64,000 bases of DNA from Isoperla grammatica. Lineage: Eukaryota > Arthropoda > Insecta > Plecoptera > Perlodidae. The stretch spans positions 51,114,625-51,178,624 of the forward strand of contig OX246741.1 in the NCBI GenBank assembly GCA_945910005.1, read 5' to 3'. The notes under the pieces were generated by a model. The model had not been told where the DNA came from, did no database searches, and saw only the letters and a program-made list of their open reading frames with translations. Shown piece after piece: positions 32,836 through 45,885 of the stretch (the stretch's first letter is position 1; each line of letters starts with the position of its first letter). A program made the position numbers and the translations under genes.

Positions 32836-34980
32836 TGTCTCAATTATCAGGTTTAACCCATACGTAATGAACTTTGAAAATATTTTGTTTTGTTATCTGT
32901 AGACCCTGAAAATATCTAGCTGCGCTATCTACCCATAATTTCGAGTTTTAAAGTAACAAACAGGAAACCTTAAATTCTCACCAGTTAACCTTCCTGATTT
33001 CCTGTTACTCAAATAACATTTTGTTAATAATTCTTTTTGTTCTGCGGTTATCGCATTCAGCAAAAATTCTGGACCGTCAAATTCTTGTAATTACTTTTGT
33101 AAAGTTTCGTTATCGATGCATTAGGTACCAGGATTTATTCCCGGTTAGCACCAGAAATAATTTTAATGAGAACAAAAATTTCGAAAAAAAATGTTAAGGG
33201 CAAATTTTAATGTGAACATTTTAATGTCGGTCAATATAGGGCCCTAAATTTATAAACCGTGATTTTGGAACTTGTTGCAATAACGTTCATTTTACAAATA
33301 CTCCATAAGGTACATATTCTGCACTGTTAATCTGGTATCCAGTAGACAGCTGTAATAATCATGATATAATTTATAATAAATGAAGACGCATTTAATGTGT
33401 TTTTATTTCCATAAATGTTCGTACGCTTCTGTGTTTAATAATATTTTTCGTCCATCAGAAAGATAATATTAAAAATGTAAACTATATCTAACTAGTATTC
33501 GTTCTGTACGTTCAAAACAAAAACTAGTTCGTTAATTAAGATCTATCTAGTTTCTAGAACACAGAAATATTACGACGGTTGTTTCAGGCATCCAAGGGCA
33601 AAACATTGCTATTACATAAATCAAAGAACGTTGGGAAAATTAAATTACGAATTAATGATGAATGAAACAATTTCTTTGCAATTTAGCAATTTAGAATATT
33701 GCATCTTTTAGTTTCAGATTAGTTTATGATTAAGTAATTTATGTATGTCTTATAATATAACAAGCTATAGGATGAACATTTTCTTAATTGCTGAAAAGCT
33801 AAATAACCTTGTAGAAGAATCCGCGCTATAAAGTAAATAGGCCTACCAGCTTTTTATTATCTGCCCATCTTCAGATGACTTACTGCTTAGGTATGTTGAA
33901 GTGGGGAGGACTGTCTGATAGCTATCTTTATGGGACTCAGTTCCAGCATTCGCCTTATGACTGAGGAAAATCTTGGGCAAGGATTGCATAACCAAGGTCA
34001 ATGCAGTAAAAGTGGAGCTATCAACTCTTGTGCATTCTTCAGCGGGCAAATATTGTTTTCACGTCACTTCAAGGCATTAATTATAATATTGTAAGGCCAT
34101 CCTCATCGCTTTGCTATTAAACTTTTCGAAAAGAGAATATAAAAAATGGAATTGACTCATATGTACTAATTTTGTTTTTTACATAGGCCTACAATTATTG
34201 GATTAAACTACAATTTAGGGTTACATAAAACTATTATATTAATCTACAATTTATGGTAAATTCAAATACTTTCTATTTTTTATAAGTTTATACATCAATA
34301 ACGCACTGTGAACTCATAAAGAAGCCTCAAACCACGTAAGTATGTCGTCACATAATGTGGTTACTGGTTAGAAGTATTTCTTTCAATAGTTCCTTATCTA
34401 CCATAATTTCAAGCAAATGTATTCGTTTCGTGTCACGCTATGGCTCACTTAAGCTTAAAAGCTATTTTAAAGGTAAAAGTTCAAAAATACTAAAACATTT
34501 TGTTCTGTGATGACTAAATTATGACCGCAAAGAACATGGGTATGAATTCAGACTCTGGATCTAGAACAATGAGTTATACAGTGAGTGAGCTAAGAATAAT
34601 TCGAGTCTCGTTAAAGATTTGTTTAAATATCTTATGTAGTCTTATGTAAAGCGTAGGTCATTGTACTATTTTTATCCTTCAAACGGGTTTGAAGTCGATA
34701 TAAATTCATACTTAACATTGAAATGATAAACCAAATGTTGCAGAATATTATTTTCTATTCTTACTCGGTAAAATACTAATTTAATTTGTCATTTCTCATT
34801 ACGTACTTTGAGTCTAGTTTGGTTTCAGTTAATTAATTTTAATTAAAGAGGATTTAAATCAGATTTAGATTCACAAACTACAAATTCAACTTTGTGAATG
34901 AGTAACTTTTTATCATACCATGTTCAGATGTACAATTGCAATTAAATTAAGGTTTTAATTTTTAATTACTCGCCGTAGAC
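32836..34980. other. AT-rich non-coding DNA
   Basis: Two kilobases with no convincing gene. On the minus strand at 33843-34049 a 68-codon frame containing CTGAAGATGGGCAG might be retroelement-derived, but I see no domain. Other frames are random. Confidence 0.45.
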
Positions 34981-35511
34981 GTTATTGTAGTTATTACACT
35001 GAGATAATATTATTTATCTTTAGATTGAGTAATATTACATTTTATCGTTTCGTGATCAGGTTATTTTTTTAAATAGGATATTCTTCTTTAATTTTGTTAA
35101 ATGTTTAACATATTGTGCACTAATTGCTATAGTTAGTTGTTTTTGCACTTGTATCGTGCTTTTGCCGTTAATGTACCTGCGTCAACCCTAGTGTGTGGCC
35201 TTGGGCTGACTACCTCTCTTTATAAATAGAATCACATCACGACAGAACGTGGGTTGTTGTAGTTATTACACTGAGATAATATTTTTTATCTTTGGATTGA
35301 GTTATATTACATTTCATCGTTTTATGATCAGGTTATTTTTTTAAATAAGATATTCTTCTTTAATTTTGTTAAATATTTAATATATTGTGCACTAATTGCT
35401 AGTTAGTTGTTTTTGCACTTTTATCGTGCTTGTACCTGCGTCAACCCTAGTGTGTGGCCTTGAACTGACTACCTCTCTTTATAAATAGAATCACATCACG
35501 ACAGAACGTGG
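34981..35511 (+). repeat. tandem duplication, 272-bp period, two copies
   Basis: Copy 1 (34981-35252) and copy 2 (35253-35511) both run from GTTRTTGTAGTTATTACACT to TCACATCACGACAGAACGTG. They share TATAAATAGAATCACATC near the end and GTCAACCCTAGTGTGTGGCC. Differences are a few substitutions and a short deletion in copy 2 (TGCCGTTAATG). Confidence 0.9.
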
Positions 35512-36440
35512 AGGCATCGATGAGTTTAACTGTCAATCAACGCGCCGAAACAAGAATTACCTTTTCACAAATTATTATCCAGTAGATAAATATTATTTTT
35601 TCACTCCCTCAAAACTCACTCTAGAAGAGTTGAGTGTGTTGAAAAGTTTACGTCAGGAGTCGACAAAATAAAAAAAGTAGTATTTTATTGTCAAGACTCA
35701 AGAGCAAAGGATTGATAAATATTGAAACCATGTAAGATTGACGTTATTAATAATATCGAAAAGCAAAAATTGAAAAATGAACTCGTACAGTGTATATGCG
35801 GTTTCTGAGAGGTTGGACTGATCAAACAAAGTTTCATTTTATGAGTACAGTTACTATTTTACCATAATAAAATAACTATATTAGAACAGTTTCAAGTCAC
35901 ACCAATTTGGAACCCTGCCAGGATGTTAAAACGAAAAACACACTATTTGACTGGGTAACAAAATAATTAAATTAATCGGTTAAATTATAATTTTTTAATA
36001 AAAATCATTTAACATGCAACTTTTTTTTATCTATCCAACAATAGGAAAATACTATCACTTATTATTAATAACACATTAACTAATTCTTAACTTATGATTA
36101 ATTTTGTCTCGTTCTTTCCAAATTTAGTAATAAAGTAAAGTTAAATTCGCCCAAGAATGTTTAACATAATCGGTTTCAGAACAAAGATTTTAACAGTAAT
36201 AATGATGTTTTCATTTTTTATAATACGTTTCTTATTTAATGTATATCTCGTATTTAAAATAACAAGACAAATAAACTAAATATTTCTTGTTCTACTCCCT
36301 ATTATTATGCCCAATATGCACGACATGTCTCAAACAACGCTCAGTTTCCCGATTAATGTCGAACAATCCCGAACATCGTAACCCCGGCCTTCCAGATCCC
36401 TCCACTCCAACGACCGTGTATAGGGGTTCACGTACCACAC
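35512..36440. other. AT-rich non-coding DNA
   Basis: No supported gene. The sequence becomes less AT-rich toward 36300-36440, without a protein-like frame outside the AC repeat. Confidence 0.5.
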
Positions 36441-36450
36441 ACACACATGC

Positions 36451-36524
<74 letters not shown>
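36441..36524 (+). repeat. dinucleotide microsatellite (AC)n
   Basis: About 40 AC units with rare interruptions. The Thr-His and Cys-Val frames are artefacts. Confidence 0.95.
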
Positions 36525-36527
<3 letters not shown>

Positions 36528-36719
36528 CACGCACACCTACGCGTAACTAGGTCGTGCAAAGTTTAAACCCCGACACAAACCAATCCATAACTAGAGTTGG
36601 GGTCGGGAGAGTAGACGGGTTGGCCACACGCGACTTATAGGCCTAATGAGGGAGGGCGTTGGTTTTACACGTTGGTAATAACACCGCGGTAGCCTTAAGA
36701 GTGAAGGGTGCCTCTACAT

Positions 36720-37670
36720 CAACAACCGCACACAATTTTCATTTTAAAATTATATCTCAAGAATGGGCTTCGAAATCGCAAATCTGAATCAACAGCGCAC
36801 TGTGGTTTGCTAAGTCCTACACACTGAATGCTCTAAGTTATGTCTTACATTATAATCAGGATGTTTTTTTAATAATTTGATTACTAGTTATCGAATAAAT
36901 ATCAAAATAGCTACGCTAATGCTTATAATATTATAATCAGTCTGTAGGGCTTATCAAAACACAGTGCGCTGTTGATTTAGATTTTCGATTTCTTGTTGCA
37001 ATCTTGAGATATAATGAAATAATGAAGATGTTCTGCGGTTTTGGACGTAGAGACTATCCTTTGCTCGACTGTATGTTTATGTTCACCTATCTTTTGCGGA
37101 ACACCCGATCGCGGTCCGCCGGAAGAAAATTGAAAGATGTCATCCTATAGAGAATGTAATGTCCTTTCTTATGAATGCTTCTTTAATCGAAAAAAATTAT
37201 TCCGTTTTGCAGATGTTCTTTATTAGGTGTGATAGGTGTCTACATAAAAAAATGTACTTTAAGAACATCTGGAAAACGGAAATATTGATTGAAAGAAAGA
37301 AACCTTCATAGGAAGGAACAACACCTTCTCTACAGGATGACATTTTTTATTTACATTTGGGACAATTTAAACACATTTTAAAGCAATTTAACAGACCCAA
37401 ATCGGGAGTTCCGTAGGCTAGTTAACGTTAGTAACTACGCCACGTAGACCTACACCATTACTGTGATACTTATTTAATTAGTAATTTAATGAAATAAAAC
37501 TCACAGTCATACTGATTATAACGTTAAATACATTTATCATTCAGTCTGTAGGGATTACCAAACCACAGCGTTATGATTACTCAGATATTCGATTTCGAGG
37601 TGCATTCTTGAGATATAATTAAAACATGACAATTTGCTGCGGTTTTTGACGTCAACGTACCCATCGTGGC
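36720..37670. repeat. three-armed inverted-repeat complex
   Basis: The block with ATATCTCAAGAATG, CGAAATCG and CCACAGTGCGCTGTTG-type sequence occurs at 36750-36830. It occurs inverted at 36932-37030 and a third time, inverted relative to the first, at 37545-37640 (CAGTCTGTAGGG..CATTCTTGAGATATAAT). Copies end with TTCTGCGGTTTTGGACGT-like sequence. A separate MITE lies between arms two and three. Confidence 0.65.
37137..37347. mobile_element. MITE-like inverted repeat, 211 bp
   Basis: The arms start TGTCATCCTATAGAGAA and TGTCATCCTGTAGAGAA (complement) and share TTCCGTTTTNCAGATGTTCTT near the centre, giving about 80-bp arms. The target duplication is not evident. Confidence 0.75.
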
Positions 37671-37959
37671 TTAGTTGAGAACAAGAACATCAGTCGATCT
37701 TTCGTCGATCTTGGCATTTCACAAATGATATACACCCCCACTACCTGACTACCACAAACATGAGACGAAATCCTCGAATTCATTACTGGAAGCCATAACA
37801 GAAGTTCAACAATGCGCACATTTCTTGGAAATCCAACATCTTATCAAATAACAGGCGTCCACACAACAAACACACGATTACATTTGATTACTTTTTGACA
37901 GTTCGGACCCAACAAATTCAAGGAATCCGCGGTCGCAAACAACTTATTATAAATGCAGT

Positions 37960-38120
37960 GAAACAAATGCCCTGCGGCGTTCTCAGCTTTGCTTCGCAAA
38001 GAGTTTAGTAGCCAGACTTCTGAAGTGTGAACAAGGTATTACCCGTTACGTGGGATTTGAACCCCCACCCTTGAACACAGCCGCCTCGGATCTGTGCGCT
38101 CTCACAATGTCTACTGTCGA
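37960..38120 (-). mobile_element. tRNA-derived SINE fragment
   Basis: The minus strand has an A-box-like GTGAGAGCGCACAGAT and a good B-box in GGGGGTTCAAATCCCAC, spaced as in a tRNA, followed by a non-tRNA body. It is not family A. I treat it as a SINE head, not a functional tRNA, because the acceptor stem does not close. Confidence 0.5.
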
Positions 38121-38304
38121 TCATTATATTATATATTCATAAATTCATAAAATAAGTTTCCATAAAGTTATGTATAGTACTATAATATATATATGTAGTA
38201 CACGATGTCAGAAACTCTCAGTCTACTCGAAGACTGGAAACATGAAGATGAGGAGGCGGTCGAGAGAACGGAAGCAGAATAATAGTGCATAGATAATAAC
38301 AGTA

Positions 38305-38550
38305 GGTAGACTCAATACATTCAAAGTTGTTCAGAATCGGCCTTGTTGATTCTGACATTTGTCCGCAGGTGTTCGCACTGTCCAATCACTGATTCATATG
38401 TTTCGTATTTGAAATATCGATCTTTGATTGGTTATCGCTCACTCGTTGATGGTGTTCGGAGCCTACAGGGTTGGTTTAGTCGCTTTAAATTGAAGTCCCC
38501 CACTGAAACTCAGTCTTGTTACTGAGTGGGTAGACTATAAATGTGAATTT
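38305..38550 (+). mobile_element. SINE family A, 5'-truncated copy
   Basis: It matches 62665-62900 closely (CATTTGTCCGCAGGTGTTCG, CGATCTTTGATTGGTTATCG, ACTGAGTGGGTAGACT). It keeps the family's 60-codon frame (38343-38525) without a stop or frameshift. The tRNA-like head is absent. Confidence 0.85.
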
Positions 38551-38629
38551 AATTATTTATTTACTATATAACTGAGCGATCCTGTGGTTTAGATTCCTTT
38601 ACGATAGTTTGTGTTATTCTGACAGCGAC

Positions 38630-38770
38630 ACTGGCCGGAGTTCCCCTTCATGAAACCTGTTGATATCTGTGTCAACACTCTTCAAAGGTTCCTGAAGAAG
38701 CACATTGCAATATGGGCGAAACATTGCATTATTTCCACCTTTTGACACGGTTGTATCCGGAAAACGTCGT
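38630..38770 (+). repeat. structured dispersed repeat, copy 2
   Basis: A sister of 17385-17540 in the same orientation. The hairpin GTTGA..TCAAC is conserved with a compensatory-compatible change (G-U to A-U). CCTGAAGAAGC, ATGGGCGAAAC and CCACCTTTTGACACGGTT are kept. Confidence 0.55.
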
Positions 38771-40374
38771 TAGTAGAGTGTAGGCCTACATACATTATAT
38801 TTAAAGTCATAGTATACTTGAGATTTTCTAAGTTTGACGCTCCCATTCGCCGCTATGTGACCACCCCTTACCCTGTGACAACCTGACACTCATATCATAT
38901 TCATTCATTTCATTTTATATTATTTATAATCAGTCATATTTGTTATGCTCAACGGTGGTCATATAACTAGGGGGTGGAGTTCCAAACTATGTCAAACAAT
39001 TAAAATATCTGTTTTTAACAAAAGAATCTTTGTTTTCTAATGTGGGAGAAAATATAATAAACGGGGCTAAGTGTAATTTATAGATTGCAGCTTTGTAAAG
39101 AATGAATGTTTAACATGGGCGCTAACAAAATGAAAAAAAAATAGATTGAACGTGATGATGAGGTAGGCCTACAGGCGATTGTAAAGTATACGTTGGGTGG
39201 GTAAAACCTCAAATGAGCTGGTCTGGTACTTAGGACGAGCAAATGAGATCTAGGATTATGGAAGAGTTTAATTAAAATGCTAGATGATTAGTGAGGCGGT
39301 TTTCGGCATGGATGAATATTAAGACATAATCGAAGTTTAAGTGTTATAAATGGTAGGCCGAGATTAAAAAATATTTAGAAGTAATAGTTAAAAATTAGTT
39401 CCGTTATGAAACATTAATTTATTTTGTGTGGTTTAATTGCTTCTATAGGTTTATTAGGATTCCAGAGCAGAAGTTTCATAGTTTAATTCGCAGTTGTTCT
39501 TAGTATTTTTTTTTTATATTCTGGAATGTACTTTAATCTATTAATAAAATATTGTAATGCATATCCACAGAGACTTCAGAGCAACAATACAAATTATATA
39601 CAATCATTCCTCCACTGAAGATCAGTTCTTGTTACTAAGTGGACACTGGACAGACAACAAATGAAGTTGTTTTCAAATTAATTAAATGTAAGAAATAATT
39701 ACAAAAAATCACAATAATAATGGCTTAGGAAAGATGACAATACAATTGAAGATTCAGATGCAACAGATCTGGCTACCTCGCCATGTTGCAACTTGAAATT
39801 GTACGCTAGTGAATTGTAATTATGAAATTCCAAAACATTCCATTAAACAAATAAAACACACTTATAGGGGCAGCTATTGCGCCCTAAAAACTATACATTA
39901 CTTTGATATACTAGACTGCACATGCTGTGAATTGAAATTATTACCCTTACAGAACATAACTATATTTACTATTCGTAAATGTAATAAACTGACAATCCAA
40001 ACACGCTTCACACTGTGCATATTTCATATTTAACATAACACATGATAATGAATTTATGACCAGATTTTTACCTTACTTTTTAAGACACATTCTAATTTGT
40101 TCAAACTTGAATAACAGGAGCAATTTCGTTAGCACCTGAATCGTCTCCAGGTGGTTTTATTCTCCTGTTTTGGGACACAATGTAACTGGAATAAAATCCT
40201 GTTTTATGTTTACCTTAATGATTGGCAAATCTCCAAAACCCACAACCACGAATTTCACCTTAGCTCACAAAAACAATGTGTTGTTTCAAATACCTCAGAC
40301 ACCTGTATTGAGTGTGATTGGTGTTACTGCGATTGTACCGACATTGACTGACGTGAATCATACCGCAGAAGGAA
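38771..40374. other. AT-rich non-coding DNA with a SINE tail
   Basis: Contains only the SINE A 3' tail at 39605-39650 (CCACTGAAGATCAG..TTACTAAGTGG). Short frames at 39809-40415 show no family resemblance. Confidence 0.45.
39605..39650 (+). mobile_element. SINE family A, 3' tail only
   Basis: CCTCCACTGAAGATCAGTTC and TTGTTACTAAGTGGACA match the last 45 bases of the family before its A/T tail. Confidence 0.5.
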
Positions 40375-40384
40375 GGGGGGGGGG
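40375..40384 (-). repeat. poly-G run (G10)
   Basis: GGAAG10AAGGAGGGGGG on the plus strand. It is shorter than the other homopolymers. Confidence 0.9.
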
Positions 40385-41216
40385 AAGGAGGGGGGTCAGG
40401 TCATCCAATAAATAACAAATATATCTCATGGTGACTCAACTGTCAAATTTAAAATGAAGTCTACGGTTTCAACAAAATATTTGAAGACATTCTGGAGATG
40501 GCGATGACATGTCCAGTATATATAAATAGATAAATACAAAATAAATAAATATATAGAACCTTAGACGAGTCGGCTTTACCGATAGCCAACGTCGTAGAAT
40601 GAAATCGTTATGAAGTATACATCGGTATCTCTACCTTTAGCAAAACGGGAGATGCATTTTTTTTCTACAGCTGTGTTAGACATCTGGATTCAATGGTTTA
40701 TCGTGACATGTGAGATCCTTTCAGCTGTCGATATCCGTAACCGAGAACCGCGTGAGAGAACGATAGATTCCTGCTGTGACGTCATTTCACGTTCTTCCGT
40801 GAACGGTTGTGAGTTGCAATCCGGTCGGATTCAGTTTTATTTCTAATACACAGTATGTAATAATATGCCAATCTTATGAGCTCATCATTTGGAGTCATCA
40901 CTTTTAGGATATTCTCTGTGTTTCCACTGGCAATATCTTCAATTTCACAAAACATTCAATCTTCTTGTAAGCAACTTATTGTTTACGTTTTCCTGGCTTG
41001 CACTACATAATATTGAAAATTGTTTCCGACTAAAAGGACAAAATGTGAGAGAAAAGTCACATCTCTACTCTCGAAAACGTTTGAAATACCTGCTATTAAA
41101 CGTACTTGCGTTTTTTAATCGTCTGCGTAATATTTTTACAATACTAATCTTTAAATTAGCAGCTGCATCAACTCTGGTCGATTAGACATTGGTCTGGTAG
41201 ACCACGGTTAGTGAGG

Positions 41217-41312
41217 TAGAGGTGTTAGTTAGTTAATTAGTTAGCTAGTTAGTTAATTAGTTAGTTACTTAATTAGTTAGTTAGTTAGTTAGTTGGTTAG
41301 TTAGCTAGTTTT
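41217..41312 (+). repeat. tetranucleotide array (TTAG)n, imperfect
   Basis: About 23 TTAG-like units with TTAA, TTGG and CTAG variants. It is not the TTAGG arthropod telomere repeat. Confidence 0.9.
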
Positions 41313-41646
41313 GTCTTAGACATGTGTGTAATGTTGCGTCCTTTCATTTTTTGTCACCCAATCCTTGTTTCGATTAGCATTGTTGCCAAAATGTAAACCG
41401 TAAAATGCAAATCATTATCGTCACTTTTTAATTTCATCAGTAAAATTATTCCATATCTCAAATTGTCTTTATTTTCATTTTCATAAATGCTTAAATAAAA
41501 TTACCTAATGTTCCTTTCTCTGATATAAATTGGCACTTATAAGCTTTTCGAATGAATGTTTACACTTAATCAGTGTCTAATTAACTTGAGGGGACACTCA
41601 AGGCCTAACTACATGACAATATGTTAAATCTTAGTGCACTATAATT

Positions 41647-42536
41647 CAGTGCCTAATTTAAGGAATAAGTGGAACTGCGCAAACAAGTCTTTAGAGCAGT
41701 GCTTCTCAAAATTTTTGTGTCCGCGGACCACTTGATGGATGTCAACGTACACGCGGACCACCTATCTATGATACACGGTCACATCGCGACAACAAGCATT
41801 CGAATACGGGTTATATAGCTAATAAATAAGAGAACATTTACCACCTATCAATTTGCATTCACTAAATTTATTACAGAATGTGAAAATACCTATCATTACA
41901 CTTACAGTTATATTTTCTCGTAAAATCAGTGAGAGTTTTTTTTATGTTTAGTTTAGTTCAGTTTATTTGTAGTCCCTACTTATATTAAATTCTTCATTGT
42001 TTTATTAATGTGTTAGTTAGATATTAAAAAATGAGCAAATGGGTTACGTTTGGTAGGTAGTTAATCAGGTAAAATCTAAAAACCTGCTGCTGACCTGCTC
42101 GCGGACCACCTAGCGGACCCTCGCGGACCACACTTTGAGAAACACTGCTTTAGAGGCAAAGCGCCGGGGGGTCTGGGGGGTGCGGCCCCCCAGGTTAGCC
42201 CCGCAGGGGTTTTTTTTTTTTAACCTTTTTTCAAGAACGTGTTTAAATGGCTAGAAATGGTCTTCAATACATTTTATTAGATTTACTACCGCGATTCACC
42301 AAGACCTCCTCAAAAAACATACAAAGTTAAAAAGACTGTAAGAATTTAAGGATATACTTGTAGATTTAGTATAAGCTCTATAAGATTAAAAAATAAAAAT
42401 AAAATAAAGTATACTTTTTATTTTATCAGTTCTTTTAAAGACGAATTCTTAACTGCGCATATCACAAATTGCAGCTGCGCAAATGACTTCTGCAACTGCG
42501 CAAACAGTGTCCAGCTGCGCACTAAATTAGGCACTG
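41647..42536. mobile_element. outer hAT element, 890 bp including a nested hAT
   Basis: The ends are CAGTGCCTAATTTA and the complement CAGTGCCTAATTTAGTGCGC. They are flanked by a perfect 8-bp duplication CTATAATT (41639-41646 and 42537-42544). Five CTGCGCA subterminal words sit near the ends (one left, four right), likely transposase-binding sites. The GGGGGGTCTGGGGGG / GGCCCCCCAG block near 42170-42190 is internal to it. Removing the inner insertion leaves about 430 bp, so it is non-autonomous. Confidence 0.9.
41697..42147. mobile_element. inner hAT element, 451 bp
   Basis: The ends are CAGTGCTTCTCAAA and CAGTGTTTCTCAAA (complement), with a perfect 8-bp duplication CTTTAGAG (41689-41696 and 42148-42155). 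Subterminal CGCGGACCAC repeats occur twice at the left and three times, in variant form, at the right. It is wholly inside the outer hAT, so it inserted later. Confidence 0.92.
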
Positions 42537-42544
42537 CTATAATT

Positions 42545-44088
42545 GAGAACAAGAAATTCAATAAATATGCAGCTCGAACAGGTAGCTAGGGGTTCCTATA
42601 TTAAGCTCTCAAATGAGAAAAACGTGCTTTTCTAAATATAGTGTTATAACACGCCACTTATTGGGCAATCAGACAAAGTTTTATCTGGTACGACCATCAG
42701 ATGTCATACGTGACCAAAACTATAACCGAGTAAAATTAGGTTTAATTTACTGCCGAGAAATATAATGCTTTCATTCACAATGTGCATTCAAACATGATAT
42801 GGTCTTATTAAATGTGCAAAACTACATGTTTCGAATATTATTCTCAATGGTCAGCGATATCTTGCGCTAATGTGTCATTGTTTTTTAAAGTAGTGTCGTT
42901 ACTTATGAATTAAATTAAGAAAACACGAACATATTTGGAAGTTTGTAGCTAATAAAACGTATTGAGGGTCATATTGATGTATCCTCAGATCTATTTGGCA
43001 ACATTTTGAGAATGATCTAAAAATTATACCTAGTTTTTGTCTTTGAACATCAGTAGCAAGTTCTTAGACGAACTCCCGTTGGATACAGATTGAGTTAGAG
43101 TATAAAATACAGGCTGTTCAAAATATGATCGTATGACCAAAAATTTTGATTATTCATTCTATCAATTTCAACTCTTGTACACAGTATTGCAAACTCATAT
43201 ATAAGTGTACAATTTATTCATAAAAACACACATTTTAAATCAGTTTGACGTTGTAAAAATCAAGTATATGTTATTTTACCAATTGAACTGGCCTTCTTAC
43301 TTCGTTAAAATGTATAATTTTATATTTTCCTTTTAAATCGCCGTTTACTTTCTAAACATCAGTTATAATCTGGCATTTGAGTTGTTAGTTAGTAAAACAA
43401 AGTAAACTATGCATCCACTATCAATAACGGCTAATTACTATGACATAATGCACGTGTAGTCCATACAAGCCTCCGTAATACGCAGCGCTCACACAATAAC
43501 GATTAAGCGCCCTCTATGCACATTCAACAGCTGACTCCCGCTCGCGCCACAAAGGTCCATGCACTAAATAAAGTATGGCGAGCGCTTTAGAGAGAGTGCG
43601 TGGCCAACTTGTTAATACCTAAACTCAAATACCCTTTCATGTCGTAATCCAATATAGTGGAAATGAAATGTTTCACGTGCTGACAATAATATGTGCTCTA
43701 TACATTATGTCCACGTTGTGAGCTGCGAAGTGTTACATACTCGTGTTTACGTTTTGATAATTTTATGTTATAATTCATTCATTTATGTCGATTACTATTC
43801 AGTTTTAAGACTTATTTACAAATTAGAACAATAAATAGAAACTGTACAATATACAATGAAAATAAAAAACATCGAACAAAATCAAAATATGAGAATGAAA
43901 GTAACACGAAAAAAAAATGTTTATGTAGAATGATATTGCAAATGAAATATTTAATAGTTGTGTATTTGTTGTATTATTGGAGATGACTTGGGAGACCGGT
44001 AATAATTATGGTTTTTAGACCTTGTACCATCGCAGACAACAATTATTTATCTGTTGTACCATGTATGAGCAACACGTTACTATAGTCG
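42545..44088. other. AT-rich non-coding DNA
   Basis: No supported gene. A slightly CpG-richer patch at 43475-43610 (GCAGCGCTCAC, GCGAGCGCTTTAG) has no frame and no strong promoter motif. Confidence 0.45.
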
Positions 44089-44250
44089 CCTTACAACATC
44101 TTGGGTAATGCTTCCGTCACGGGTGGGTGAGCGGCAGCCAACCAGTGGTCGTGGCTAATTCAAATACCTGCTCGGGTTGGCCGAGACCGTAAACACGTCA
44201 TTGATTGATGACGAAAGAATTACCGAAGTTATTGTAAGACCACTGTAGTC
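44089..44250. mobile_element. MITE-like inverted repeat, 162 bp
   Basis: The left arm ACTATAGTCGCCTTACAACA and right arm (complement) ACTACAGTGGTCTTACAATA share further blocks around GGTAAT.CTT.CGTCA. It is non-coding, and no clear target duplication was found. Confidence 0.6.
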
Positions 44251-45885
44251 CACAGCTGGCAGCGAAAGTGTATATCATATTCCAGGTAGTTCGCGTACGT
44301 TGTAACGCCCTGAACGTGTATCGTGTATCGAATCGTGTAGTCTACTTTACATGTTTGAGAGTAATTTTGTTATTTACTCGTGCATTTTTTAATCTTTACA
44401 ACATAACTAATGCTTCAAAATGTAACACAATACACATTTTTTACCACTGTGACTGTACACGTTCACTACTGTTCAAGTTGAAATTAAAATCATATAGGTA
44501 TGCTGCTTTCATCTGTGCAGTTTGCAAATTGTTTCTTGCTTTTAATTCGCGTATTGGTCCATTCTTACCAGTTTTTCGCGACTAGTTGAATGTCTACGCC
44601 TACATTCCAATGTTTCTGTATTTTATTACGCTACGCAATCTCTGATACCTGATTTATCTCTTAACTTCTTATCTATGGACTTTCATTTAATTAACGAAAT
44701 GTGTGGTGTTTTTGATGCCGGCGATAAACTTGGGTCTGTTTCGCTAATAGTAATGGGACATTACCCCAACAAGAACGCAGTGTTTTCAGTTTAATAAGGG
44801 TTTCTTAATGGTCATGCATTTCAAATGCAATCAACTACCATCGTTCGGTAAATTGTCCTGGTCGCGCCTGGCGGGTCTTTGTGGTGAGATCGGTCTATAA
44901 CCTGGTTTACTGCGACCACGACCAGACACTATCTGGCGGAAAACAGCGGTGACGCTTAGTTTTATTGATGTCTCGTGTCCTCTCGTTTAATACGAGACTT
45001 AATGTGAGGAGGTTTTGAAAATAACACCTAACCTAGATTGTGCTATAGTTTGCAACCAAGTTCAAGCAATAAACGACCACTACCCAAAACTGACAAATGT
45101 TTGTATATTTATAGTAATCTATATTATATTGTTGGGAACAAAATAATTTTACACAAATTAACAATCATTTCGAAGTTTTAAGAATTATACGATCGATGTT
45201 TTAAGAACTTGTAAAGGATATCGATATTAAGCTACGCTCAATTAAAAAAGGACAATTTAAATCAATTATGCTCAATGTATGATGTCTTTAATCGGCTAAA
45301 ATAAATAAATTCCTAATAAATTGATCAATCTCAAAAGTTTACTAAGATGGTAGTTAAGCGTTCCACGATCAAAATTAGAAATGATTAATTTAACTACATT
45401 GAAAACGAGCTTATATGATTCTGTTGGATTCAAATTTTGTTTAACCCGCTGATATAAAATACAAATTTGTCTAGCAACGAGAAAAAAGTAATTAAATTAC
45501 TCGTATTACCCATTTCCAGATTAGTTCGGTAATGAATTATTATTACACTCGAGTTACCGGACATGGATAATTTAAAACTAATTTACACGAGGCACATTAA
45601 ATTCTGTAATATAAATATGGGTGGTATAGTGTAGGCATATACTTTTAAACATGATTTAAAAACATTATGGTCTTTATCAGCTGCCCATGTTTTGTTCAAC
45701 AAAAATTCGTGGGGTTACAAGAAATTACAATCTTCTCTTTAAAACGTTTTTACATTTGTATTACAACATAATTTTTTAATTCTTAGTAGAATGGGGATTA
45801 AATCCAGGTCAGAATGTATGTTTTTAATTGTACGGTGAAAACATGTAAAGAAACCCGTGTAGGGACATTTATTTATATCAAAGAT
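44251..45885. other. AT-rich non-coding DNA
   Basis: A 105-codon frame at 44268-44585 (plus) has no recognisable domain and looks like chance. Nothing else is supported up to the BEL element. Confidence 0.4.

Noticed and set aside
36287..36550. Thr-His and Cys-Val repeat frames
   Set aside because: Artefacts of the (AC)n microsatellite.
41217..41312. Interstitial arthropod telomere repeat
   Set aside because: The unit is TTAG, not TTAGG, and is irregular.
43475..43610. CpG-richer patch with GCGCCCTCT resembling a CTCF core
   Set aside because: A single partial match and no frame or further motif; too weak to call regulatory.
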